A DNA stretch of 6,272 bases from Phycisphaerales bacterium (GTDB lineage Bacteria > Planctomycetota > Phycisphaerae > Phycisphaerales > UBA1924), in contig JALOQT010000061.1 of assembly GCA_025453375.1 (NCBI GenBank), positions 1 to 6,272 of the forward strand. Reading direction: 5' to 3'. The position numbers and the translations under genes were made by a program. The first letter of the stretch is position 1; each line of letters begins with the position of its first letter. Shown piece by piece: positions 1 through 5,469 of this stretch. The notes beneath the pieces are model-generated. The model was not told the DNA's origin. It did no database searches and saw nothing but the letters and a program-made list of their open reading frames with translations.

Positions 1-2734
1 ACTTATCCGCACGCTCATAGGCGAAACTGGTGATCATGCCCTGATGGAAGAGGCGCTGGAACGGCTCGGCCTTGGCGACGTGGCCAAGGTCATGCAGGAC
101 GTTCTGCCAGAAGCGGCTGTAGAGCAGGTGGCCGACGGTGTGCTCGCTGCCGCCCATGTAGAAATCGACGTTCATCCAGTATGCGTCAACCTGGCGGTCG
201 ATCGGGGCGTGGGTGTTGGCGGGGTCGCAGTAGCGAAGGAAGTACCACGAGCTGCCGGCACTGCCGGGCATGGTGTTAGTCTCGCGCGTGACGGGTGTAT
301 GTGGCGGCAGGATCGACGGGTCCACGCCTGCAGCGCCGGCGGTGGTGCGGACCCAGCCGGTGGCCTTGGCCAGCAGGGGCTGGGGGTCGTCACTCTCGAC
401 GGGGCGATAGTCGGGTAGGTCGGGCAGCGCGACGGGCAGAGCCTTGGCGCTGACGGGATAGTGCTGGCCGGCGTCGTCAAAGACGATCGGGAACGGCTCG
501 CCCCAATAGCGTTGGCGGCTGAAGGTCCAGTCGCGGAACTTGTAGTTGACACGCGAGCGACCGATGCCGCGGGCTTCGAGCCACGCGATGACCTTGGCCT
601 TGGCCTCGAGGGTGGGAAGGCCGTCGATGGTGAGGTCGGGGCCGGAGGAGTTGACCGCGATGCCCAGGCCGTCGAAACAGTCGGAGGCTTTGGCGTCGGC
701 CTCGGCATCGGCCTTGGCGTGAGGATCGCGCACGACTTGCACGATGGGCAGGGTGAAGGTTTCGGCGAACTCCCAGTCCCGCTCGTCATGCGCCGGCACG
801 GCCATGATCGCACCAGTGCCGTAGCCCATCAGGACGTAATCGGCGGCCCAGATGGGGATCGGCTTGCCGGTGGCGGGGTTGGTGGCGTGCAGGCCGGTGA
901 AGACGCCGGTTTTGGTCTTGGCTTCCTGACGGTCGACGTCTGAGCGGTTGGCGCTGGTGGTGACGTATGCCGCCAATGCGGTGCGGGTGGCGTCGGGCAC
1001 GCTGTGGTGACGCTCGATCACCGCGCGGCAGAGGGGATGCTCGGGCGCGACGACCATGTACGTCGCGCCGAAGAGCGTGTCGGGGCGGGTGGTGAAGACG
1101 GTGAGGGTGGAGGGGGTACCCCGGACCTCCGGGCCGGGCGAATTGCCAAGATTTCCCGCTAACACAACCGGCGCAACGTATAGCGACCGATACTGCGAAG
1201 GCGTATCGACAATCCCCGCCTTGAGCGGATTGGCAATGATGTAGTTCACGAACTCAGCGAGATATCGCTCATCGCGGACGATGTGATCGAACGCCTCAGG
1301 AACCCAGAGGCTTCCTGATGTGCCGCGCGATCGATTGATCTTCGTCGCACTGTACTGTTTGACGCTCGAGACAAGTTTGCCAAGTTCTTCGTTGTTCGCG
1401 GGCTGGAGCAGCCAATGAACGTGGTCAGGCATCACCACCGCCGCAATCACACGAGCGCGAGTTTCGTCGAAGTGCTGCAACGCTGACAGCACGGTCAAAC
1501 GCTCGTCTTCATTGAGGATGATCCCTTGCTGCGCTCGCCACGTCACGAAGTACGTTGCTCCTTCGAGCCGATGGTGCGGCAGGAATCGGCGAGAGGACAT
1601 CAAATCGGCTACTGATCCGTGAGCACCCGGCGGATACGGATCGCGCGGTATGAATGTTGGATGCTTCAAGACCTTGACATTGGCGTTGTACAAGTCATCA
1701 ACAGTTCGCCCGGCCCGGAGGTCCGGGGTACCCCGGACCGCAAACTCAATCTCCGCGCCCTGGCTGCGGCCGATCCACTCGCGCTGCATGGTCTTGGTGC
1801 TTTCGGGCCAGTGCAGGGTGTCGAGCTGTGCGAGCAGGCGGTCGGCGTAGGTTGTGATGCGGAACATCCACTGGCTCAGGGGCTTGCGGAGGACCGGGTG
1901 CCCGCCGCGCTCGCTGCGGCCGTCGATGACTTCGTCGTTGGCCAGCACGGTGCCCAGTGCGGGGCACCAGTTGACAGTCGTGGTGCCCTGGTAGGCCAGG
2001 CGGTAGGAGTTGATGACGCTGTGTCGCGTGCGCGCGTCCAGCGCGTTCCACGGGCCGAGGTCGCGGGCTTTGTCGGCGTCGCTGATCTCCGTCGCGCCGG
2101 GGTTGAAGCGCGCGGGCCGAACGCCGGACTGGAACTGCGCGACAAGCTCGGCGATGGGGCGGGCGCGGCCTGATGACGCACTCCCGGCCCGAAGGTCCGG
2201 GGTACCCGCATCGAACCACGCGTCATAGACCTGCAGGAAGATCCACTGCGTCCAGCGGTAATACTCCGGGTCGATCGTGCCGACCTCGCGTGACCAGTCA
2301 TAGCAGAAGCCGAAACGCTGCAACTGGCGGCGGAAGGTGTCGATCGATTGCTTGGTCGTCTTGGCCGGGTGCACGCCGGTCTGAATCGCGTATTGCTCGG
2401 CCGGCAGGCCGAAGGCGTCCCAGCCCATCGGGTGCAGGACGTTGAAGCCCTTGTGGCGCTTGTAGCGGCAGAGGATGTCCGTCGCGGTGTAGCCCTCGGG
2501 GTGGCCAACGTGCAGGCCGGCACCGCTGGGGTAGGGGAACATGTCCAGGCAGTAGAACTTCGGGCGCGAGGCATCAAACCCGGGCTGGCCGGGGTTCGGC
2601 ATGCGGAAGGTCTGGCGGGCGGCCCAGGTCTGTTGCCAGCGCGTTTCGATCGCGTCGGCCAGGGCGGCGGTATAGCGGTGAGCGGGGGCGGCAGAATCGG
2701 CCGGGGGCACAGAGGCGGAAGAAGGCGTGGACAT
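1..2734 (-). CDS. leuS: Leucyl-tRNA synthetase, C-terminus beyond window, carrying an in-frame RAYT insertion
   Basis: Class I synthetase that charges tRNA-Leu with leucine in the cytoplasm and hydrolyses mischarged tRNA in its CP1 editing domain. I translated the minus strand from ATG at 2734; the frame stays open for 911 codons to the left edge. Visible landmarks: the HIGH motif as HVGH (residues 75-78) within FPYPSGAGLHVGHPEGYTA, the NWCPALGTVLAN block, WIGRSQGAEIEF before CP1, TTRPDTLFGATYM at the start of CP1 proper, GAIMAVPAHDERD with D653 matching the conserved editing Asp, DWTFSRQRYWGEP, and GSSWYFLRY. The window ends at FHQGMITSFAYERADK, so KMSKS and the anticodon-binding domain lie outside. 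Residues about 334-542 are foreign (a RAYT flanked by palindromes), and residues 177-184 derive from a third palindrome. Without the insert, the length to this point fits a planctomycete-type LeuRS. The start is followed by a Pro/Ala/Ser-rich leader and has no clear Shine-Dalgarno. Whether the chimeric protein is active cannot be told from sequence. Confidence 0.95.
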   Translation of the reverse strand, partial: MSTPSSASVPPADSAAPAHRYTAALADAIETRWQQTWAARQTFRMPNPGQPGFDASRPKFYCLDMFPYPSGAGLHVGHPEGYTATDILCRYKRHKGFNVLHPMGWDAFGLPAEQYAIQTGVHPAKTTKQSIDTFRRQLQRFGFCYDWSREVGTIDPEYYRWTQWIFLQVYDAWFDAGTPDLRAGSASSGRARPIAELVAQFQSGVRPARFNPGATEISDADKARDLGPWNALDARTRHSVINSYRLAYQGTTTVNWCPALGTVLANDEVIDGRSERGGHPVLRKPLSQWMFRITTYADRLLAQLDTLHWPESTKTMQREWIGRSQGAEIEFAVRGTPDLRAGRTVDDLYNANVKVLKHPTFIPRDPYPPGAHGSVADLMSSRRFLPHHRLEGATYFVTWRAQQGIILNEDERLTVLSALQHFDETRARVIAAVVMPDHVHWLLQPANNEELGKLVSSVKQYSATKINRSRGTSGSLWVPEAFDHIVRDERYLAEFVNYIIANPLKAGIVDTPSQYRSLYVAPVVLAGNLGNSPGPEVRGTPSTLTVFTTRPDTLFGATYMVVAPEHPLCRAVIERHHSVPDATRTALAAYVTTSANRSDVDRQEAKTKTGVFTGLHATNPATGKPIPIWAADYVLMGYGTGAIMAVPAHDERDWEFAETFTLPIVQVVRDPHAKADAEADAKASDCFDGLGIAVNSSGPDLTIDGLPTLEAKAKVIAWLEARGIGRSRVNYKFRDWTFSRQRYWGEPFPIVFDDAGQHYPVSAKALPVALPDLPDYRPVESDDPQPLLAKATGWVRTTAGAAGVDPSILPPHTPVTRETNTMPGSAGSSWYFLRYCDPANTHAPIDRQVDAYWMNVDFYMGGSEHTVGHLLYSRFWQNVLHDLGHVAKAEPFQRLFHQGMITSFAYERADK
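1113..1142 (+). repeat. REP-like palindrome, left boundary of the RAYT element (inverted copy)
   Basis: Perfect 30-bp inverted copy of 1705-1734. On the plus strand it reads GTAC (1116-1119) followed by a 19-nt hairpin CCCGGACCTCCGGGCCGGG (1120-1138). The hairpin folds as a seven-pair stem with one bulged A and a C(UCCG)G tetraloop. This resembles the conserved GTAG tetranucleotide plus hairpin bound by known RAYTs, with GTAC in place of GTAG; that parallel is an inference. In the leuS frame this copy is translated as SPGPEVRGTPS. Confidence 0.85.
1143..1600 (-). CDS. REP-associated tyrosine transposase (RAYT), nested in frame in leuS
   Basis: A Y1/HUH single-strand nuclease of the IS200/RAYT family, which cuts and joins DNA at REP hairpins. 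The likely native start is ATG at 1600 (LeuRS residue 379), giving MSSRRFLPHHRLEGATYFVT, the classic RAYT N-terminus. The metal-binding HUH pair is in VMPDHVHWLL (H438 and H440; 60 and 62 counted from the RAYT Met). The catalytic Tyr is in VNYIIANPLKAGIV (Y498, RAYT residue 120), with N502 four residues later, as in the family's Y-x-x-x-N/Q helix. LWVPEAFDHIVRDERYL before it is also typical. All catalytic residues are present, so the domain looks intact. The sequence after YRSLYVAPVV runs into the palindrome and then LeuRS without any stop, so the RAYT has no terminator of its own. Upstream of 1600 there is no strong ribosome binding site; independent translation is possible but not shown. Confidence 0.85.
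1705..1734 (-). repeat. REP-like palindrome, right boundary of the RAYT element
   Basis: Exact 30-bp inverted match to 1113-1142. Read on the minus strand it has GTAC (1731-1728), then the hairpin CCCGGACCTCCGGGCCGGG (1727-1709). It is translated in the leuS frame as RGTPDLRAGR (residues 334-343). The head extends into a 20-bp perfect palindrome, GGTCCGGGGTACCCCGGACC (1720-1739), probably the remnant of an abutting inverted copy. Confidence 0.85.
1720..1739. repeat. 20-bp perfect palindrome at the right element boundary
   Basis: GGTCCGGGGTACCCCGGACC is perfectly self-complementary. Its right half (1725-1739) repeats the first 15 bases of the left REP copy (1113-1127) and then stops matching. 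This suggests two head-to-head REPs sharing the GTAC core, the outer one truncated, like the paired REPs of BIME arrays. Confidence 0.7.
2183..2207 (-). repeat. Solo REP-like palindrome in frame within leuS
   Basis: It matches the right boundary palindrome at 24 of 25 positions (compare 1709-1733), in the same orientation and the same reading frame. On the minus strand it shows GTAC (2205-2202), then CCCGGACCTTCGGGCCGGG (2201-2183). The single difference changes the loop from UCCG to UUCG, so it stays a UNCG tetraloop closed by C-G. It encodes GTPDLRAG (LeuRS residues 177-184), inserted after YDAWFDA and before SGRARPIAELVAQF, in a region that is variable between LeuRS proteins. No transposase accompanies it. 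Confidence 0.85.
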
Positions 2735-2777
2735 ACGACGCGAGTTTAGGAACCCCGTGCGGATAAGCCTGTCGCTT

Positions 2778-2803
2778 GCCAGCAGACGGGCTGTTTTGCT
2801 GGC
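2778..2803. promoter_or_regulatory. Inverted repeat in the divergent leuS / methyltransferase promoter gap
   Basis: GCCAGCA (2778-2784) and TGCTGGC (2797-2803) form a perfect 7-bp inverted repeat with a 12-base spacer. It lies 44 bases or more upstream of the leuS start and just ahead of the methyltransferase start. It could be an operator or a hairpin in the methyltransferase leader. A TTGCCA at 2776-2781 resembles a -35 box on the plus strand, but no convincing -10 follows at the right distance, so no promoter is called. The whole gap is 78 bp, or 99 bp if the methyltransferase starts at 2834. Confidence 0.3.
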
Positions 2804-2812
2804 GCGGCGGCC

Positions 2813-3901
2813 ATGTGCGATGTACGCTCGGGCATGAAGAAGGCCCCATCAACCCGCAAAGCGCACGCCGAGGCGAAGGCCGATTCGCCAGCGAAGCACC
2901 CAACGCTCACGGACACGCAGGGCAATCGGATTCTGGTGGGCGATTGCCGCGTGGTGCTGGGCGCGACGCCGGAGTTTGCCGAATCGAAGGTTGATCTGAT
3001 CTTCGCCGATCCGCCCTTTAACTGGAACCGCGGCTATGACCAGTGGGATGACAAGATGGACCGCGAGGACTATCTCGATTTCACCTATGACTGGGTGGAC
3101 ATGTGCTGCCGCGGGCTGAGGCCGGGCGGGTCGCTGTTTATCAACATCCCTGATGACACGGTGGCGGAGATTGTGTGTTTCCTCAAGGGGCACATGAGCC
3201 GCAAACCCTCATGCCCGATGCGGATGATCAACTGGTGCCTGTGGCATTATCGCTTCGGGCAGAACCGGACGGATGCGTTTGTCAGCAGCAAGGTGAACTG
3301 TCTGTACTTCGTCAAGCAGGAGTCGGCCACGCAGAAGCGGACGTGGAACCCGCTGGACGTGCTGGAGCCCAGCGACCGCGCGACGACCTATGGCGATACG
3401 CGGACGCTCAACAAGAAGGACGGCATGCCCGCGGGCATGCGCGTGCCGTTGGATGTGTGGTATGGGCCATATTGGGGCCGCATTCAGGGCAACAACAAGG
3501 AACGCCGCCCGCATCATGACAACCAGTTGCCCGAGGTGTATCTCGATCGCGTGGTCCGCTGTGCGAGCAACGCGGGCGATCTGGTCGTCGATCCGTTCAC
3601 CGGCTCAGGCACCACGGCGGTGGTGGCCCGCGCACTTGGGCGAAAGTTCCTGGGCAGTGAATTCTCACTGGATAATGCCACACGCTGCATCGCCCGGATG
3701 GAAGAAGGCCTGACACGCCCGACGGGCCAGCCGCCGCAGGGCAGTGCACTGGTCGCCCCGCGCCGGACGCTGAAGGTCGGCGAGGTGGTGACGACCAAGC
3801 CCGCCCCATCTCGCAAGGCCAAACTGGTCGAGGCCCGCATCAAGCCGGGGGACGTGATCGTCCGCAATGGCAAGCGTGTGAAAATCGGCAAGGGTCAGTG
3901 A
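2813..3901 (+). CDS. Orphan beta-class DNA methyltransferase (probably N6-adenine)
   Basis: Transfers a methyl group from S-adenosylmethionine to an exocyclic amino group in DNA. Catalytic motif IV is DLIFADPPFNW with DPPF at residues 66-69, and the AdoMet-binding motif I is DLVVDPFTGSGT (256-267) near the C-terminus. This order, IV before I, defines the beta class (CcrM/HinfI-like). The DPPF tetrad favours adenine-N6 over cytosine-N4, but this is not certain. The target-recognition region should fall between about 120 and 240. NQLPEVYLDRVVRCAS (237-252) is the usual lead-in to motif I. After the fold, residues 305-362 form a basic tail ending KPGDVIVRNGKRVKIGKGQ, of unknown role. The start is either ATG 2813 or ATG 2834; the latter gives a Lys-rich MKKAPSTRK start and I slightly prefer it, but neither has a clear ribosome binding site. 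No restriction endonuclease gene is adjacent, so a regulatory or orphan methylase is likely. It diverges from leuS. Confidence 0.88.
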   Translation: MCDVRSGMKKAPSTRKAHAEAKADSPAKHPTLTDTQGNRILVGDCRVVLGATPEFAESKVDLIFADPPFNWNRGYDQWDDKMDREDYLDFTYDWVDMCCRGLRPGGSLFINIPDDTVAEIVCFLKGHMSRKPSCPMRMINWCLWHYRFGQNRTDAFVSSKVNCLYFVKQESATQKRTWNPLDVLEPSDRATTYGDTRTLNKKDGMPAGMRVPLDVWYGPYWGRIQGNNKERRPHHDNQLPEVYLDRVVRCASNAGDLVVDPFTGSGTTAVVARALGRKFLGSEFSLDNATRCIARMEEGLTRPTGQPPQGSALVAPRRTLKVGEVVTTKPAPSRKAKLVEARIKPGDVIVRNGKRVKIGKGQ

Positions 3902-5439
3902 GCAACGCCGGCCTTCGGCGGCTGCACGCGGGCGACGATCAGCGTGCGGTCATCATCCACACTGCCATTGGGCCCGGCGTGGCTGGCCACTGACGCAAGG
4001 ATGGCCTCGAGGTGCGCCTGCGCCGTCGGGCGCGGGTCGATCAGCGTGCGATCCAGCCGCTCAGTGCCAAAAAGCTCGCGATGGGCCGACGGCGCGACGG
4101 CAGGGCCGAAAGCCTCGGTGATGCCGTCGGTGTAGAGCACCAGCACATCGCCATGATCGAGCGTGATCGTCGCCTGGCTGTACTCGGCCTCGGGCAGGAT
4201 GCCCAGCGGCAGGCCCTGTGCCTCATCGAGCGGCAGCATCAGCACGCCGCCGGCGTCGTCGCTCCCGCTGGTGGTTTGCCCGTTGACGCCACCGATCGGC
4301 CCGCCGACGGGTGAGAGCGCACACGCCGCATTGGCCATGCGCAATCGCGGCGGATTGTGCCCGGCGCTGGCGTAAGTCAGGCTGCGCGAGGCCGGGTCAT
4401 AGACCGCGTAGAACGCCGTGACGAACGTGCCGCTGAGGCGCGTGTAGCGCTCGCACAACTGGCGATTGACAAACGCCATCCACTGGCGCGGGTCGATCGC
4501 TTCGGGTCCCTCTGTCTCGGTGCACGCGCCGGTCCACGTCTGGTTGACGTGGGCAATCGCGTGCAAGATGGCCATGAGCACCGCGGCGGGTGTGCCATGG
4601 CCGGAGACGTCGGCGATCAGAATGCCGAGCTTGCCGCCGGGCAACTCGAAAAAGTCGAAGTAATCCCCGCCGGCCTGCTTGCTGGTCTGGTAGTGCGTCG
4701 CAATATCCAGCCCGACGCACGTGGGCAGTTCGGTTGGCAGGAGCGAGCGCTGAATATCCGCAACAACGCGCAGCTCGCGGTCGATCGCGCCCAGTGCTTC
4801 CTTGAGCTGTTTGGACAGCACAAGGCTCGCCGTTGCCCGGCCAAACAGATTGGACTGCCAGAACAACTCGGGGAATCGCTCGGGGTCAAAGCCATTGGGC
4901 GTGTTCTTCAGGATCACGACCATGTTCAGCGCTTCGCCATTATCAAACTGCGGCATGATCGCCACCGATCGTGCCGCGCCGAAGAGCGGGGCATATGGAT
5001 CATCCGGCGGGACGACGAAGTCCTGAATCAGTCGCGGCAGGCCGTCGGCGATCCACTGGCCGAGAACGCCGTGCGTGCTGATCGGGATCTTCGCGCCGTC
5101 TTTCCACGGGTCGATCGGGTTGGCGTGGGCCGTGGCCCGTGTGACTTTGTATTGCCCCGGCGCCAGCCCGCGCCGGCTGACGGCGATGAACCCGTCATTG
5201 GCCTGGATCGACCGCACACGCTCGCCATAGGCCCGCACCATCGTCTGCGGATCGGCATGGCTGGACATCTCGCGCATCAGCACGACGATCTGATCCAGTC
5301 GCTGCTGCCACATCGATTGCCCGGCCCACGCAGCCAGTTGGGCGCGGTCGGCCTCGCGATCCCCCGCCGCAGCCGAGCCGGGAAGCGAACCCGGGGCTGA
5401 GCCAGGTACTGAATCTGGTGCGGGGCCTGCTGCGCTCAT
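3895..5439 (-). CDS. GAF-like sensor fused to PP2C/SpoIIE-type serine phosphatase (RsbU-like)
   Basis: Predicted cytoplasmic protein serine/threonine phosphatase of the kind that dephosphorylates anti-sigma-factor antagonists in partner-switching pathways. The 514 residues begin with a Pro/Gly/Ser-rich tail containing three tandem xPGS units (VPGS, APGS, LPGS, residues 11-22). A GAF-like sensory region follows at about 45-205 (ligand unknown). Next comes a helical linker at 205-235 ending VADIQRSLLP, as in RsbU-type enzymes, then the phosphatase. Metal-binding motifs are all present: GGDYFDFF (D259), IADVSGHGTPAA (D277), YASAGHNPPRL, LVLYTDGITEAF (D438) and DDDRTLIVARV (D496/D497). The catalytic domain therefore looks intact. 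No anti-sigma factor or STAS-domain substrate is visible nearby, so the target is unknown. Its stop codon overlaps the methyltransferase end by 7 bp in convergent orientation. It follows the hydrolase gene by 30 bp, suggesting co-transcription. ATG 5439 is chosen as the first start after the upstream stop; a later Met (residue 43) cannot be excluded. Confidence 0.9.
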   Translation of the reverse strand: MSAAGPAPDSVPGSAPGSLPGSAAAGDREADRAQLAAWAGQSMWQQRLDQIVVLMREMSSHADPQTMVRAYGERVRSIQANDGFIAVSRRGLAPGQYKVTRATAHANPIDPWKDGAKIPISTHGVLGQWIADGLPRLIQDFVVPPDDPYAPLFGAARSVAIMPQFDNGEALNMVVILKNTPNGFDPERFPELFWQSNLFGRATASLVLSKQLKEALGAIDRELRVVADIQRSLLPTELPTCVGLDIATHYQTSKQAGGDYFDFFELPGGKLGILIADVSGHGTPAAVLMAILHAIAHVNQTWTGACTETEGPEAIDPRQWMAFVNRQLCERYTRLSGTFVTAFYAVYDPASRSLTYASAGHNPPRLRMANAACALSPVGGPIGGVNGQTTSGSDDAGGVLMLPLDEAQGLPLGILPEAEYSQATITLDHGDVLVLYTDGITEAFGPAVAPSAHRELFGTERLDRTLIDPRPTAQAHLEAILASVASHAGPNGSVDDDRTLIVARVQPPKAGVAH

Positions 5440-5469
5440 GCTTCAGCGTACGCCGCGCACGCGTGAGCG

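Larger units (their letters stand above)
1109..1735 (-). mobile_element. REP-RAYT element inserted in frame inside leuS
   Basis: A 209-codon block (LeuRS residues 334-542) lies between the LeuRS segments ending EIEFAV and beginning TLTVFTTRPDT. In ordinary LeuRS these are joined by a turn of only a few residues. It consists of a REP-like palindrome (1705-1734), a linker of about 36 residues, a full RAYT domain, and the same palindrome in inverted orientation (1113-1142). The two palindromes match perfectly over 30 bp. GC content counted over 1201-1680 is about 56%, against roughly 63-75% in leuS lines on either side, which supports separate origin. I see no target-site duplication. A RAYT bracketed by REP and inverted REP is the known arrangement of these elements; the location inside an essential gene is the unusual part. 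Confidence 0.9.

Noticed and set aside
172..943. Open frames on both strands in the 172-943 region (for example 172-813 minus and 461-943 plus).
   Set aside because: They are alternative frames of leuS, whose true frame carries conserved LeuRS blocks throughout this stretch.
1109..1735. The leuS insert as an intein.
   Set aside because: No splicing-block residues (N-terminal Cys/Ser block, HN at the C-terminus) are present; the block is a RAYT flanked by DNA palindromes.
2..2767. A 12-bp inverted match, CTTATCCGCACG at 2-13 and CGTGCGGATAAG at 2756-2767, seeming to bracket the leuS segment.
   Set aside because: About one 12-base match of this kind is expected by chance in a window this size, the match does not extend, and one arm is conserved LeuRS coding sequence (ERADK).
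3906..3920. Hairpin CGCCG-GCCTT-CGGCG at the end of the phosphatase gene as a terminator for the convergent genes.
   Set aside because: The stem is only 5 bp, no T-run follows on either strand, and it is coding sequence for the phosphatase C-terminus.
4357..5400. Long plus-strand open frame of 347 codons opposite the phosphatase.
   Set aside because: It is a shadow of the minus-strand gene: the minus frame has all PP2C motifs, whereas the plus translation has no recognisable domain and is rich in Arg, as expected for antisense of high-GC coding DNA.
5446..5465. Short palindromes GCGTACGC and CACGCGTG between the hydrolase and phosphatase genes.
   Set aside because: Eight-base palindromes are common at this GC content and they have no repeat elsewhere in the window.
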